Below, piece after piece: positions 1-9,806 of a stretch of DNA of 64,000 nt. The notes under the pieces were generated by a model. It did no database searches, was not told the origin of the DNA, and saw only the letters and a list, made by a program, of their open reading frames with translations. A program made the position numbers and the translations under genes. Source of the stretch: Sulfitobacter brevis (GTDB lineage: Bacteria; Pseudomonadota; Alphaproteobacteria; Rhodobacterales; Rhodobacteraceae). Positions within the stretch are counted from its first letter, which is position 1; each line of letters starts with the position of its first letter. The stretch lies in assembly GCF_900112755.1 (NCBI RefSeq), contig NZ_FOMW01000008.1:124001-188000 (forward strand). Reading direction: 5' to 3'.

Positions 1-2
1 TC

Positions 3-380
3 ACCGACATCTTTGGCCTGAGCGGGCAGGGGCGTGCCGTATTGCAGGCGTTTTGCTATATCGGTGTCGGCGGCTTTGTCTTTGTCGGCGGGCTCTTTGT
101 GTCGAACGCCGCGTTCAACAATCTAGGCAAGCCTGCACGGTCTACGCTGGTGAACTGGCTCAAAGATGGCGCGAGTTGGCCAGCGGCGCTGGCGCTGGCC
201 ACGCTGTTTGGCGCACCGGGGGTAATATATGGCCAGACACTGGCAGGCGCGGTGATGGGGGTTATTGCCGCGATCTGGGGCTGGATATACGTCAACCGCC
301 TGCAGGCAGCCGATCTGCGCACCCTTGACCCGCCGCCGCCGCGCCCCTACCCGAACCCTGATAGATACCGGAGAAGATAA
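3..380 (+). CDS. MATE-family efflux transporter, C-terminal part (partial)
   Basis: The frame is already open at the first bases, so this is the 3' end of a longer gene that begins before the window. The visible 125 residues contain three hydrophobic stretches, separated by a loop with a G-K-P-A-R segment. They end in a proline- and arginine-rich cytoplasmic tail. This resembles the last helices of MATE (multi-antimicrobial extrusion) transporters, which export drugs or metabolites against Na+ or H+; the assignment rests on general resemblance only. The stop codon shares one base with the prmA start (TAATG), so the two genes are probably cotranscribed and translationally coupled. Confidence 0.6.
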   Translation, partial: TDIFGLSGQGRAVLQAFCYIGVGGFVFVGGLFVSNAAFNNLGKPARSTLVNWLKDGASWPAALALATLFGAPGVIYGQTLAGAVMGVIAAIWGWIYVNRLQAADLRTLDPPPPRPYPNPDRYRRR

Positions 381-1252
381 TGCCCACCTATACCGCACTG
401 ACCACCCTTGAGGGCCGCGATGCGGCCTATAACCTCGGCGACGCCATGGAACGGCTTGTGCCTGAGCCAACCGGCGTGGGCGTTTTCGAAATGGAAGATG
501 GCTCGGGCCTTTGGGAAGTCGGCGGTTATTTCGAAGATGTGCCCGATAGCACCGGACTGTCGGTATTGGCGGCCGCGATGGGGGCCAAGCCCTTTGTGGT
601 CTCCGAAGTGCCCGAAACCGATTGGGTCGCCCATGTGCGGCGCGAGCTGGCACCGGTCGAGGCGGGGCGGTTTTTTGTCTATGGCAGCCATGACGCAGAC
701 AAGGTGCCTGCGGATTGCGAACCTTTGTTGATCGAGGCCGCGATGGCTTTCGGCACTGGCCACCACGGGACGACCTTGGGCTGCTTGCGCGCGCTGGACC
801 GTTTGGCGACAGACGGGTTTGCGGGACGCAATGTGGTGGATATCGGTTGTGGCACCGCGGTGCTGGCGATGGCGGCGGCGCGGATCTGGCCCGAGACTGT
901 CATGGCCAGCGACATCGACGAAGTTGCCGTAGATGTGGCGCAGGCCAACGTAACCGCAAATGATCTCGAAGGGCGGGTGCAATGTTATGAGGCGGCAGGC
1001 TTTGATCATCCCAAGCTGGCCGAGGCCGCGCCTTTTGATCTGGTCTTTGCCAATATCCTGAAAGGGCCGCTGATCGCGCTGGCCCCCGATATGGCCACTG
1101 CCCTGCAACCTCAGGGGTATGCGATTCTTTCCGGCATCCTGAACGAGCAAGCCGACGAAGTGATCGAGGTTTATGCACGATCCGGCATCAGTCTGGTGCA
1201 CCGCGAGAGCATTGTTGACTGGACCACGCTGACCTTACAGAAAAAGACATAA
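380..1252 (+). CDS. prmA: Ribosomal protein L11 methyltransferase PrmA
   Basis: S-adenosylmethionine-dependent methyltransferase that trimethylates ribosomal protein L11 at several amino groups. The 290-residue product has the family's two-part layout: an N-terminal L11-recognition domain and a C-terminal Rossmann methyltransferase domain. The segment FGTGHHGTT is the characteristic linker motif. The SAM-binding glycine motif VVDIGCGTAVLA starts near residue 152, and the NILKGPL segment matches the family's catalytic N-[IL]-L block. The start overlaps the stop of the upstream transporter by one base. Nothing in the gene looks damaged. Confidence 0.95.
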   Translation: MPTYTALTTLEGRDAAYNLGDAMERLVPEPTGVGVFEMEDGSGLWEVGGYFEDVPDSTGLSVLAAAMGAKPFVVSEVPETDWVAHVRRELAPVEAGRFFVYGSHDADKVPADCEPLLIEAAMAFGTGHHGTTLGCLRALDRLATDGFAGRNVVDIGCGTAVLAMAAARIWPETVMASDIDEVAVDVAQANVTANDLEGRVQCYEAAGFDHPKLAEAAPFDLVFANILKGPLIALAPDMATALQPQGYAILSGILNEQADEVIEVYARSGISLVHRESIVDWTTLTLQKKT

Positions 1253-1362
1253 TTCCGTCCGCATTTTAGGTGCATTTGAGGCAATTGCCCAGAAAATGCC
1301 GCATTTCAAACGTATACATAACGGGTCAAACGGTGGGGGCCGATTGAACATTAGAGGCTGCC

Positions 1363-1710
1363 ATGGTTGAGACACATGACCATTTCATCAAACGCCTGAA
1401 GTCCCTAGGGCGCAAACATGCCCAACTGACCCACGGCTATGTCACCCGCGTCGGAAAAGACGGTCTGATCGTTGTGAAACCCAAGCGGGCACGTCGCGGA
1501 TTTCCGTTCCAGATGCTGTTTATGCTCGTCATCGGGTTCTTCGGTTTCAAAGCCTTCATGTTGTCGGCGATTGGTCCGGTGACCTATAACGAGCGTCTGG
1601 CAAAGCTGGAGAATGGCTCGGTTCTGGAACAGGCTGGCGCCAAGGCGCTTGGCATCGACCCGATCACCGCGTCGGTCGCGAAAATCTCCGGTCCAATGTT
1701 GCGCCGCTAA
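1363..1710 (+). CDS. Conserved small membrane protein of unknown function
   Basis: A 115-residue protein I do not recognise by function. The N-terminal 45 residues are basic and rich in histidine and lysine. They are followed by one clear transmembrane helix at about residues 48-68, then a roughly 45-residue tail. A GAGG sequence lies seven bases before the ATG, which supports the start. Similar short proteins are common in Rhodobacteraceae genomes. It is separated from prmA by 110 bases and is followed by a bidirectional terminator shared with the convergent DUF1127 gene, so it may be its own unit. Confidence 0.6.
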   Translation: MVETHDHFIKRLKSLGRKHAQLTHGYVTRVGKDGLIVVKPKRARRGFPFQMLFMLVIGFFGFKAFMLSAIGPVTYNERLAKLENGSVLEQAGAKALGIDPITASVAKISGPMLRR

Positions 1711-1870
1711 ACGATGCGGCGCCACCAAGGTTTGTTAACCAGTTTTTAGTTTCTGTCAAAAGTCTGTTGCGCCGCGTTGTTTGCCTTCAGCCCCGCATGT
1801 GCCATGTGCTGCACTGCGCGTGTCTTTAACGAGTTGCTCTCTGCCTCTTCAATTGCCGGAGGGGAAACAG

Positions 1871-1910
1871 AAAAAGCCGCGCCCCATTATAGAGGGACGC
1901 GGCTTTTTTT
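1871..1910. terminator. Bidirectional rho-independent terminator
   Basis: A GC-rich stem (GCCGCG at 1876-1881 with CGCGGC at 1898-1903) is flanked by five A on the left and seven T on the right. It can therefore end transcription in both directions. It lies between two convergent genes, the small membrane protein on the plus strand and the DUF1127 gene on the minus strand. Confidence 0.85.
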
Positions 1911-1954
1911 GTATCTGTCAGCAGGGCGCAGTGGACGCCACCGCGCGACTGGAT

Positions 1955-2173
1955 TTAGCGAATGAAATCGCTGTGGCTGACCATATCGATGTCGCCACGG
2001 ATCAGGCCGATATCGTCCAGCTCGCGGTCTGTCAGCGATACCAGGGCATTGCGTGTTACGCGGGCGTCATTCCAGGCAACAACAGCGCCGAAAACGCCAG
2101 TCACAAAGGAAGTTACGCGGGAGACGGCCATTACGGAGCCGTATGCGGTGCGGGTCGTGTCGAAAGTAGCCAT
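1955..2173 (-). CDS. DUF1127 domain protein
   Basis: A 72-residue protein. Its C-terminal half carries the DUF1127 signature: an arginine-containing helix, then LTDRELDDIGL followed by R-G-D-I. DUF1127 proteins are small, arginine-rich and frequent in alphaproteobacteria. Some have been linked to RNA turnover and to phosphate and carbon metabolism in Agrobacterium and Rhodobacter, but the role of this one cannot be deduced. A GGA-rich ribosome site (complement of 2176-2190) precedes the ATG. The gene stands alone and ends at the shared terminator at 1871-1910. Confidence 0.85.
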   Translation of the reverse strand: MATFDTTRTAYGSVMAVSRVTSFVTGVFGAVVAWNDARVTRNALVSLTDRELDDIGLIRGDIDMVSHSDFIR

Positions 2174-2517
2174 TGTAGCCGTCCTCTTTTTCTAAATCGT
2201 TAAGCCGATTTCCTCGGCGGTGTGCTGGGCAAATAGGCGGAAATGAAATCCGGCACAATCGCCAGAAACGCATGTGTGATCTGCGCTTTTTGCATAGGTG
2301 CGAAACGGCCTGATTGCCCAATGAAATATGACGCTTTTGTGTCTTTCACCCTGTCGTTTTCAGCCTTGGAAGCGACGGAATTATTCCCGCAACGCATAGC
2401 GCGTCCTGAATGCGACATTGGCCGTGTCGTGAGCGGCATCGCAGCGGAAAGGCTTGGCGGATGTTCGCCTTTCGTGCTAGTGCATCAAAAAAACAACAAT
2501 TCGAGGCGGGCAGGGAC
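2174..2517. other. Intergenic region between divergent DUF1127 gene and ruvC
   Basis: About 340 bases holding the 5' regions of two divergent genes. Short open frames exist on both strands, but none has a ribosome site with codon use like the neighbours, and no tRNA-like fold or terminator is visible. A GGCGGGCAGGGA purine-rich sequence just before 2518 is the likely ruvC ribosome site. Confidence 0.5.
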
Positions 2518-3024
2518 ATGATACGGATAATTGGCATCGATCCGGGGCTGCGAAAGATGGGTTGGGGCGTGATCGACGTTACCGGCAACAAGATTTCTCA
2601 TGTCGCGAACGGCGTTTGCGAATCGCTGGGTGACGATCTGGCGCAGCGGCTTTTGTCGCTGCACAGTCAGTTGACCCGCGTGGTGGTTACCTATCGGCCA
2701 CAGTCGGCGGCGGTCGAGCAGACTTTTGTTAACAAAGACGGGGCAGGCACGCTCAAGCTTGGCCAGGCGCGCGGGATTGCGATGTTGGTGCCAGCGCAAG
2801 CAGGGTTGGCGGTGGGCGAATACGCCCCGAACAAGATTAAGAAAACCGTCGTTGGCGTGGGCCATGCCGATAAAGGGCAGGTGGCGCATATGATCCGGAT
2901 GCAATTGCCCGGCGTTGAGATCGCGGGGCCGGATGCGGCGGACGCTTTGGCGATTGCGATCTGTCACGCCCATCATGGCGGGGCGAGCACATTGGCACAG
3001 GCAGTCGCGAGGGCGAGCGCATGA
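2518..3024 (+). CDS. ruvC: Crossover junction endodeoxyribonuclease RuvC
   Basis: Resolves Holliday junctions by paired strand cuts after RuvAB branch migration. The 168-residue product has all four acidic active-site residues of the RNase-H-like fold: D8 in the GIDPG motif, E67 in AVEQTF, and D139 and D142 in GPDAADALA. The frame extends upstream to 2410, but residue 1 at 2518 gives the usual [10 protein letters not shown] start and has a purine-rich ribosome site (GGGCAGGGAC). The gene overlaps ruvA by four bases (ATGA), so ruvC-ruvA translation is coupled. Confidence 0.95.
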   Translation: MIRIIGIDPGLRKMGWGVIDVTGNKISHVANGVCESLGDDLAQRLLSLHSQLTRVVVTYRPQSAAVEQTFVNKDGAGTLKLGQARGIAMLVPAQAGLAVGEYAPNKIKKTVVGVGHADKGQVAHMIRMQLPGVEIAGPDAADALAIAICHAHHGGASTLAQAVARASA

Positions 3025-3683
3025 TAGGTAAAATTACCGGCAGAATTGATTATCGTGCCTCTGACCACCTTTTAATTGATGTGCGCGGCGTCGGCTATCT
3101 GGTCTATTGCTCGGACCGGACGATGGCGGCGATGCCTTCTGTTGGCGAGGCGGTAGCGCTTTATACCGATCTGACGGTGCGCGAGGATCTGATGCAGCTT
3201 TTCGGCTTTCAAACCTTGGTAGAGAAGGAGTGGCACCGCTTGCTGACTTCTGTCCAAGGGGTAGGGGCCAAGGCTTCGCTGGCTATTTTGGGCGCGCTCG
3301 GACCCGACGGGGTGAGCCGCGCGATCGCTTTGGGCGACTGGAATGCCGTCAAGGTCGCCAAGGGCGTCGGCCCCAAAATCGCACAACGCGTCGTGCTCGA
3401 CCTCAAAGACAAGGCACCGGGCGTGATGGCGATGGGCGGCACCATGGCGCAGGCCGAAGGTGTCGAAGAGGCGCAGGTGATCGAGCCTTCCGCCCCGTCG
3501 CGCACCAAAACCACTCCGCAGACGCAGTCAGCGCAGGCCGAGGCCCTCTCGGCGCTTGGCAATCTGGGTTATGGTCCGGGCGATGCGGCGGGGGCGGTGG
3601 CGCAGGCCGCCGGAGAGATGCCCGATGCCGATACCTCGGCTTTGGTCCGCGCGGCGTTGAAGTTGCTGGCACCAAAAGGCTAG
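3021..3683 (+). CDS. ruvA: Holliday junction branch-migration protein RuvA
   Basis: Tetrameric DNA-binding partner of the RuvB motor. The 220 residues show the N-terminal OB fold (MIGKITGRI...). Two helix-hairpin-helix motifs follow ([17 protein letters not shown] and [19 protein letters not shown]). After a variable linker rich in A, Q and T comes the C-terminal three-helix domain III that contacts RuvB ([20 protein letters not shown]). The order ruvC-ruvA-ruvB is the standard one. ruvB follows after 49 bases. Confidence 0.96.
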   Translation: MIGKITGRIDYRASDHLLIDVRGVGYLVYCSDRTMAAMPSVGEAVALYTDLTVREDLMQLFGFQTLVEKEWHRLLTSVQGVGAKASLAILGALGPDGVSRAIALGDWNAVKVAKGVGPKIAQRVVLDLKDKAPGVMAMGGTMAQAEGVEEAQVIEPSAPSRTKTTPQTQSAQAEALSALGNLGYGPGDAAGAVAQAAGEMPDADTSALVRAALKLLAPKG

Positions 3684-3732
3684 GGTGCGCCCACGGGTAG
3701 CCCCCTCGTGCTACCCCACCGCAGGATGACAG

Positions 3733-4758
3733 ATGACAGAGATTGACCCCACCGTGCGGCCCGACCCCCTGCCCGGAGATCACGACCGCGCCTTGCGCCC
3801 GCAGATGCTTGATGAATTTGTTGGTCAGGCCGAGGCGCGCAGCAACCTCAAGGTCTTTATCCAATCAGCCCGCCAGCGCGGCGAGGCGATGGACCACACG
3901 CTGTTCCACGGCCCCCCCGGTTTGGGCAAGACCACTTTGGCGCAGATCATGGCGCGCGAGCTTGGGGTCGGGTTTCGCATGACCTCCGGTCCGGTGCTTG
4001 CCAAGGCGGGTGATCTGGCCGCGATCCTCACCAATCTTGAGGCCCGTGATGTGTTGTTCATTGATGAAATTCACCGTCTGAACCCGGCCGTAGAAGAAGT
4101 ACTGTACCCCGCGCTGGAGGATTTCGAGCTGGATCTGGTGATCGGCGAAGGCCCCGCCGCGCGGACCCTGCGGATCGAGCTTCAGCCCTTTACGCTCGTC
4201 GGAGCGACCACGCGGATGGGGCTGCTCACCACACCACTGCGAGACCGTTTTGGCATCCCCACACGGTTGCAGTTTTATACCGAAGACGAGCTATTCATTA
4301 TTGTGGAACGCAATGCCCGCAAGCTGGGTGCACCCGCAGACGAGGGCGGCGCGCGCGAGATTGCCCGGCGTGCCCGTGGCACCCCGCGTATTGCGGGCCG
4401 GTTGCTGCGCCGCGTGGTGGATTTTGCTGTGGTCGAGGGCGACGGCAAGGTCACCAAAGCCTTGGCGGATATGGCGCTGACGCGGTTGGGCGTGGATTAT
4501 CTGGGGCTTGATGGCGCGGATCGGCGCTATCTTAAGCTGATTGCGGAGTCCTATCAGGGCGGGCCGGTCGGGATTGAAACCCTCTCTGCCGCACTGTCGG
4601 AATCGCGCGATGCACTGGAAGAAGTGATTGAGCCCTTCTTGCTGCAGCAAGGTTTGATCCAACGGACCCCGCGCGGGCGGATGCTGGCGCCAAAAGCATG
4701 GACGCATTTGGGCATGGCACCCCCACGTACGGCGAACGACCTGTTCTCCGAGGGTTGA
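3733..4758 (+). CDS. ruvB: Holliday junction helicase motor RuvB
   Basis: AAA+ ATPase that drives branch migration with RuvA. The 341-residue protein, normal in length, has Walker A GPPGLGKT at residues 60-67, Walker [10 protein letters not shown], sensor 1 GATTRMGLL followed by the arginine finger region PLRDRFG, and the C-terminal winged-helix domain. The start follows a short hydrophilic leader typical of the family. It completes the ruvCAB cluster. The next gene begins 60 bases downstream. Confidence 0.97.
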   Translation: MTEIDPTVRPDPLPGDHDRALRPQMLDEFVGQAEARSNLKVFIQSARQRGEAMDHTLFHGPPGLGKTTLAQIMARELGVGFRMTSGPVLAKAGDLAAILTNLEARDVLFIDEIHRLNPAVEEVLYPALEDFELDLVIGEGPAARTLRIELQPFTLVGATTRMGLLTTPLRDRFGIPTRLQFYTEDELFIIVERNARKLGAPADEGGAREIARRARGTPRIAGRLLRRVVDFAVVEGDGKVTKALADMALTRLGVDYLGLDGADRRYLKLIAESYQGGPVGIETLSAALSESRDALEEVIEPFLLQQGLIQRTPRGRMLAPKAWTHLGMAPPRTANDLFSEG

Positions 4759-4817
4759 TATACCCGTGCCCGCCTGTCAGACCAAAGCCGCTAACTGATC
4801 GTCGAGAATAGGCTCCT

Positions 4818-5471
4818 ATGACCCAAGATAACGCCACCGAAAGCCTGATGACCCCGCGTGAGGTCGAGACGCTTTTCACCCGTGCCGATGGCAGCTTTGC
4901 CTTTGCGCGGTGGGGGCGACCTATCGCGCCTGTGGTGTTCGGGGTGGAGGACACCACGCTGTCAGTGGTCAAAGGTGCATTGGAGGCGGTGGTGACCTTG
5001 GCGGGCCACGACATTGCCGAGACAGATCCCGAACTCGGCAGCAACCTGATGGTGTTCTTCCTGCGCGATTGGGCGGAGCTTACCGATGTGTCCGGCATGG
5101 CGGGACTGGTGCCGGAGCTTGAACCCTTGCTGGTGCGGTTGCAGGCGGCGGATGCCAACCAGTACCGGTTTTTCCGGTTTGACGCGGCGGGCGCGATCAA
5201 GGCCTGCTTTGTGTTCCTGCGGATGGATGCGCATCTGGCAGAAATACCTGCCGACACGCTGGCGCTTGGCCAAATGGTACAGGCGATGCTTTTATGGTCC
5301 GACACCGCGTTCCGCGACCAGTCGCCGCTGGCGGTAGTCGGTAAGACGACAATCCTGCGCCCCGAGATCTCGGGGCTGGTCCGTGCGGCATATGATCCGG
5401 TGCTGCCTCTGTCGGCACAAGACCCCTCCCACGCGCTGCGCTTGGCCGCGCGGCTGGCGGTGCAGCGATGA
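4818..5471 (+). CDS. Conserved protein of unknown function between ruvB and ybgC
   Basis: A 217-residue soluble protein that I do not recognise. It has no signal peptide, membrane helix or cysteine motif. It is acidic and leucine-rich, with a mixed alpha/beta look: a central segment ending in NLMVFFLRDW, then a FFRFDAAGAIKACFVFLRMD strand pair. It overlaps the start of ybgC by four bases (ATGA), so it is likely translated with the Tol-Pal genes. That context suggests, but does not show, an envelope or housekeeping role. The codon use matches its neighbours. Confidence 0.75.
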   Translation: MTQDNATESLMTPREVETLFTRADGSFAFARWGRPIAPVVFGVEDTTLSVVKGALEAVVTLAGHDIAETDPELGSNLMVFFLRDWAELTDVSGMAGLVPELEPLLVRLQAADANQYRFFRFDAAGAIKACFVFLRMDAHLAEIPADTLALGQMVQAMLLWSDTAFRDQSPLAVVGKTTILRPEISGLVRAAYDPVLPLSAQDPSHALRLAARLAVQR

Positions 5472-5854
5472 GCCATTCTTTTCCTGTCCGAATCTTCTAC
5501 GAAGACACCGACATGGCGGGCATCGTCTATTACGCCAACTACCTGCGCTATATCGAACGGGCGCGATCCGACATCGTCGAGCAGATGGGGTTGGATCAGC
5601 GGGCGATGCGCGACGAAGGTATCGTTTTTGCGGTGACGCGGGTCGAAGCGGATTACATCGGGTCGGCGCGCTTTGGCGACCGTTTGGACGTGCGCACCAC
5701 CCATGCCGCCAAAGGGCCGGTCCGATGGGTGTTCGACCAAGAGGTTTTTCGCGACGACATGCTGATCTTTCGGGCCATTGTCACGGCCGTCTGCATGACC
5801 ACCGAGGGAAAACCGACCCGTTTGCCAGCGAAACTTCGCTTAACGCAAGCGTGA
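5468..5854 (+). CDS. ybgC: Tol-Pal-associated acyl-CoA thioesterase YbgC
   Basis: Hot-dog-fold thioesterase of the 4-hydroxybenzoyl-CoA thioesterase family that usually opens the tol-pal operon. It hydrolyses acyl-CoAs and is thought to act in envelope phospholipid metabolism. The 128-residue protein carries the active-site block YEDTDMAGIVYYANYLRYIERAR at residues 11-33, in which the second aspartate (D15) is the catalytic residue. It is followed after 129 bases by tolQ. That gap contains no gene and could hold a tol promoter. Confidence 0.93.
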   Translation: MSHSFPVRIFYEDTDMAGIVYYANYLRYIERARSDIVEQMGLDQRAMRDEGIVFAVTRVEADYIGSARFGDRLDVRTTHAAKGPVRWVFDQEVFRDDMLIFRAIVTAVCMTTEGKPTRLPAKLRLTQA

Positions 5855-5983
5855 CCGGCGTTTAGGCAGCATAATCCTAGCTTTCGTCGTTGCAGTCCGC
5901 TAGTTTCGTGCCAAATGGAGCCTTGGAAAACAGGGCCTATAAGGCAGTGCGCCGCAAAGCGGCAGGATTAAAGAGCAGGACTG

Positions 5984-6679
5984 ATGGAAACAGAGACGCT
6001 GGCATTGGCGCAGGAGATTGATTTCTCCTTGTGGGGGTTGTTCGCACGGGCGACCATCACCGTGAAACTTGTGATGATATCGCTGATTATCGCTTCGTTC
6101 TGGTCGTGGGCGATCATTGTGCAGAAGCTGATCCAGTATCGCGCTGCGCGGTCCGAGGCGACTCGCTTTGACCGCGCGTTCTGGTCGGGTGAGCCTTTGG
6201 ACGGGCTCTATGATGGCATCGGCGCGGATCCTAGTGGGTCGTCCGAGAGCATTTTCGCCTCTGGCATGACGGAATGGCGGCGGTCGCATCGCGATGACGG
6301 AGGGTTGATCCCCGGTGCCACCTCACGGATTGACCGTTCAATGGATGTGGCGATCACCAAAGAGGCCGAGCGTCTGCAAAAGGGTCTGCCGGTTCTGGCA
6401 ACTGTCGGATCTGTCGCGCCCTTTGTCGGCCTGTTCGGGACCGTCTTTGGTATCATGAACGCCTTTATCGAAATCGCCGCCCAACAAAACACCAATCTCG
6501 CTGTCGTTGCGCCTGGTATCGCCGAGGCGCTTTTGGCGACGGGCATGGGCCTGATGGCCGCGATCCCTGCCGTGGTGTTCTACAACAAGCTCAGCGCTGA
6601 CAGCGACCGCATTATCGGCGGCTACGAAGCATTCTCGGACGAGTTCGCCACCATCCTCAGCCGCCAGTTGGACGCTTGA
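5984..6679 (+). CDS. tolQ: Tol-Pal system proton-channel protein TolQ
   Basis: Inner-membrane motor subunit that, with TolR, uses the proton gradient to energise TolA. The 231-residue product has three membrane helices: one near residues 25-47 and two near residues 135-155 and 170-190. Between the first and second lies the large cytoplasmic loop. The segment VGLFGTVFGIMNAF followed by APGIAEALLATGMGL is the conserved MotA/TolQ/ExbB channel core. tolR follows after three bases. Confidence 0.95.
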   Translation: METETLALAQEIDFSLWGLFARATITVKLVMISLIIASFWSWAIIVQKLIQYRAARSEATRFDRAFWSGEPLDGLYDGIGADPSGSSESIFASGMTEWRRSHRDDGGLIPGATSRIDRSMDVAITKEAERLQKGLPVLATVGSVAPFVGLFGTVFGIMNAFIEIAAQQNTNLAVVAPGIAEALLATGMGLMAAIPAVVFYNKLSADSDRIIGGYEAFSDEFATILSRQLDA

Positions 6680-6682
6680 GCG

Positions 6683-7156
6683 ATGGGCGCGGGTGTCATG
6701 CAAAAAGAAGGCGGACGGGGCAGGCGGCGCAGCCGCAATCGTCCCATGTCGGAAATTAACGTCACGCCCTTTGTCGACGTGATGCTGGTGTTGCTGATCA
6801 TCTTTATGGTGGCGGCACCTCTGCTGACAGTCGGTGTGCCGGTCGAGTTGCCTAAAACTGCAGCCGGAGCCTTGCCCGCCGCACAGGAAGAGCCGCTGAC
6901 CGTCACAGTAACCGCCGAGGGTGCAATCCAGATCCAGACCACCGACGTGCCGCGCGACGAGCTTGTGACCCGCCTGCGCGGGATCGCCTCCGAGCGCGCC
7001 AGCGACCGGGTCTATCTGCGGGCCGATGGCCGCGTGCCTTATAGCAACGTCATGGAAATCATGGGCGCGCTGAATGCAGGCGGGTTTTCCAATATCGGTC
7101 TGGTCACGGACATCGGCGGGCCCGCACTTGACGGCACCGCGCCTTCGGGCGGCTAA
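6683..7156 (+). CDS. tolR: Tol-Pal system motor protein TolR
   Basis: ExbD/TolR-family protein with a short basic N-terminus, one membrane helix and a periplasmic domain. The helix contains the proton-carrying aspartate D32 in the motif [18 protein letters not shown]. The 157-residue length is normal. The periplasmic part ends in a glycine-rich tail. It lies three bases after tolQ and two bases before tolA, so these three motor genes form one translation-coupled unit. Confidence 0.95.
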   Translation: MGAGVMQKEGGRGRRRSRNRPMSEINVTPFVDVMLVLLIIFMVAAPLLTVGVPVELPKTAAGALPAAQEEPLTVTVTAEGAIQIQTTDVPRDELVTRLRGIASERASDRVYLRADGRVPYSNVMEIMGALNAGGFSNIGLVTDIGGPALDGTAPSGG

Positions 7157-7158
7157 AC

Positions 7159-8391
7159 GTGCACGCAGGTCATTATATTTCTGGCGCAGGCCACACAGCG
7201 CTGATCTTTTGGCTGCTGTTTGGTGGCGTCTTCCGGTCTGAGCCGCCCCCCTTCGAGATGTCCGAAGTCTCGGTGATTACGGGCGCGGAGTTCGACGCGC
7301 TGCTGGCCGCGCAACAGCCCCCCGATACGGTGGTTGACGTAGCCCAGCCAAGCGCCCCCGAAGCCACACCCGAGGCCCCCGAAGTTGTGGCCGCTCCTGA
7401 TGCGGTGATCGAACAGCCCGCGCCGGTCCAAACCGAAACGCCGCCCCCCGATGTGGCCCCCGAGATCACCGAAACCACCCCGCCGCCCGAGGCCGAAGTC
7501 ACCGACACGCCGCCGGTAATGGACGAGCCTGTGGGCGATGTGGTTGTTGTGGCGCCGAATATCGCCCCCGTTGCAGTGCCGCGTCCTGTGGAGCGTGTGG
7601 CCCCCGAACCCGTGGCACAGCCCCAGCCTGACGTTGCACCGGCAGAGACACCGCAAGAGGCCGTGGCCCCCGATGCCGAGGGCGAAACTGTCGAAGAACC
7701 TAAAGAGGCGCAGGCCCCTGAAGAGGCGACAACCGAGATTGTAACCGAAGCTGCAAAGGCTCCGGCTGCCTCGCCGCGCCCGCCCGGCAAACGCCCAAGC
7801 GCGCCAGCGCCGCAAGTGGCCGAGGCAGTAAAGCCGGTCGAGACACCAAAGCCCGCAGAGAAACCAGCAGATAAGCCTGTTGAGAAACCAGTCGAGAAAC
7901 ACGCAGAAAAGCCAGCTGAGAAGCCCGCCGAGAAACCGGTCGAGAAGCCCAAGCCCGCCGAGAAACCGGCAGACAAGCCTGTGGATGTAGATGCCGCTGC
8001 CATCGCGGCTGCGGTCGCCGCGTCGCAAACGGCCAGCGATACGCCTGCCAAGGCCGCGCCCAGTGGTCCGCCCCTGTCGGCAGGCGAAAAGGAATCGCTA
8101 CGGGTTGCGGTATCGGCTTGCTGGAACGTAGGATCGCTCTCATCCGAGGCGCTGCGCACGACCGTTGTGGTCAGTGTTGCGATGAACCAAGACGGCACGC
8201 CCAATACCGGCACTATCCGGTTGGAAAGCAGTTCCGGCGGCACAGACGCTGCCGCCAAACAGGCCTTTGAGGCCGCCCGCCGCGCCATTATCCGGTGCGG
8301 TACAAAAGGCTATACACTTCCCGTCGAGAAATTCGGCCAATGGCAGAATATCGAGATGACCTTTAATCCCGAAAGGATGCGGATCAAATGA
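7159..8391 (+). CDS. tolA: Cell-envelope integrity protein TolA
   Basis: Connects the TolQR motor to outer-membrane Pal and TolB. The start is GTG at 7159, two bases after the tolR stop. Domain order: one N-terminal membrane helix ([13 protein letters not shown], about residues 13-25), then a periplasmic stalk of about 270 residues, unusually rich in proline, glutamate, alanine and valine. The stalk includes a run of EKP[AV] and DKPV repeats at about residues 233-275. The C-terminal globular domain (about residues 305-410) has a cysteine pair: VSACWNV and IRCGTK. The stalk composition replaces the alanine-lysine helix of E. coli TolA. The stop overlaps the tolB start by four bases. Confidence 0.93.
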   Translation: MHAGHYISGAGHTALIFWLLFGGVFRSEPPPFEMSEVSVITGAEFDALLAAQQPPDTVVDVAQPSAPEATPEAPEVVAAPDAVIEQPAPVQTETPPPDVAPEITETTPPPEAEVTDTPPVMDEPVGDVVVVAPNIAPVAVPRPVERVAPEPVAQPQPDVAPAETPQEAVAPDAEGETVEEPKEAQAPEEATTEIVTEAAKAPAASPRPPGKRPSAPAPQVAEAVKPVETPKPAEKPADKPVEKPVEKHAEKPAEKPAEKPVEKPKPAEKPADKPVDVDAAAIAAAVAASQTASDTPAKAAPSGPPLSAGEKESLRVAVSACWNVGSLSSEALRTTVVVSVAMNQDGTPNTGTIRLESSSGGTDAAAKQAFEAARRAIIRCGTKGYTLPVEKFGQWQNIEMTFNPERMRIK

Positions 8392-9710
8392 CACTGAGGT
8401 TCCTGAGCATTATTCTGGCGCTGGTCTGTGCCTTTGTCGGTCCCGTACAGGCCCAAGACGGGCCGCTGCGGATCGAAATCACCGAAGGCGTGATCGAGCC
8501 TTTGCCCTTTGCGGTGCCGAGCTTTCAACCCGAAAGCGGTGAATCGGGCCAGATGGCGAACGACCTTGCCCGCGTGGTGGCCGAAGATCTGATCGGCACC
8601 GGTTTGTTTCGCGAAGTGCCCGCTTCGGCCTTCATCTCGACGGTCAGCGATTTTAACGCGCCCGTGCAATATGCCGACTGGAAGGCGATCAACGCGCAGG
8701 CGCTGGTAACAGGCGCGGTCAATGTTTCGGGCAATACGCTCAACGTGAAATTCCGGCTCTATGACGTGTTTTCCGGCGCTGAGTTGGGCAGTGGACTGCA
8801 GTTCTCCGGCACCACGGACGGCTGGCGGCGCATGGCCCACAAAGTGGCCGACGCGGTTTATAGCCGGATCACCGGCGAAGGCGGGTATTTCGACAGCCGC
8901 GTGGTTTATGTCTCGGAAACCGGACCCAAGGATGATCGCAAAAAGCGGCTCGGGATCATGGACTATGACGGGGCCAACAACAAATTTCTCACCGAATCCG
9001 GCTCGATCGTTCTGGCGCCACGGTTCTCGCCCTCCGGCGATCGGGTGCTCTACACCAGTTATGAAAGCGGATTTCCGCGCATTTATGTGATGGACATCGG
9101 CAGTGTCTCGCGCCGTGCGCTGGAAGGGGCCGAAGGCTCGATGAGCTTCGCGCCACGTTTCTCGCCCTCGGGCCAGACGGTGGTTTATTCGCTGACAAAT
9201 GGCGGCAATACCGACATTTATACCATGGACGTGAACTCCGGCCAGTCGGTGCGGCTGACCAACACACCGTCGATTGAGACCGCGCCCAGCTATTCGCCCG
9301 ATGGCAGCCGCATCGTGTTCGAGAGCGACCGCTCGGGCAACCAGCAACTCTACGTTATGTCCGCCACTGGCGGCGAGCCGACGCGGATTTCCTTTGGCGA
9401 AGGGCGCTATGGCACGCCGGTCTGGTCACCGCGCGGCGATTTGGTGGCCTTTACCAAACAGAACAAAGGCCGCTTCCACATCGGGGTGATGCGTCTGGAC
9501 GGCTCCGAAGAGCGTCTGCTGACCGCGTCGTTTCTGGACGAAGGTCCGACATGGGCGCCCAATGGCCGCGTAATCATGTTTGCCCGCGAAACGCAAGGGG
9601 CGGGGGGCGCATCCTCGCTCTACTCCGTAGATATCTCGGGGCGCAACCTGCGGCCGGTTCGCACCCCCGAAGGCGCCTCGGACCCGTCATGGTCGCCCTT
9701 ACAGCAATAA
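8388..9710 (+). CDS. tolB: Periplasmic Tol-Pal beta-propeller protein TolB
   Basis: Periplasmic protein that binds Pal and TolA and is needed for outer-membrane constriction at division. The 440-residue precursor begins with a signal peptide ending near AQA (about residue 23). An N-terminal alpha/beta domain follows, then a six-bladed propeller with repeated [22 protein letters not shown] and PVWSPRGD-type blade motifs. Coupled to tolA by an ATGA overlap and followed by pal. Confidence 0.96.
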   Translation: MTLRFLSIILALVCAFVGPVQAQDGPLRIEITEGVIEPLPFAVPSFQPESGESGQMANDLARVVAEDLIGTGLFREVPASAFISTVSDFNAPVQYADWKAINAQALVTGAVNVSGNTLNVKFRLYDVFSGAELGSGLQFSGTTDGWRRMAHKVADAVYSRITGEGGYFDSRVVYVSETGPKDDRKKRLGIMDYDGANNKFLTESGSIVLAPRFSPSGDRVLYTSYESGFPRIYVMDIGSVSRRALEGAEGSMSFAPRFSPSGQTVVYSLTNGGNTDIYTMDVNSGQSVRLTNTPSIETAPSYSPDGSRIVFESDRSGNQQLYVMSATGGEPTRISFGEGRYGTPVWSPRGDLVAFTKQNKGRFHIGVMRLDGSEERLLTASFLDEGPTWAPNGRVIMFARETQGAGGASSLYSVDISGRNLRPVRTPEGASDPSWSPLQQ

Positions 9711-9806
9711 CAACGCGTGCTGCGGCAACAGGGTAATTCCCTCAGCCGCAGCACTGTGTTAACAGATTTCAAAGAACAAGAACGCCACGAACGAGAGGCA
9801 GCACAA

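Noticed and set aside
7153-8288. Minus-strand frames of 291 and 371 residues over tolA, with glycine/serine/alanine repeats
   Set aside because: The low complexity is the reverse reading of the tolA proline-rich repeats; no separate gene signal.
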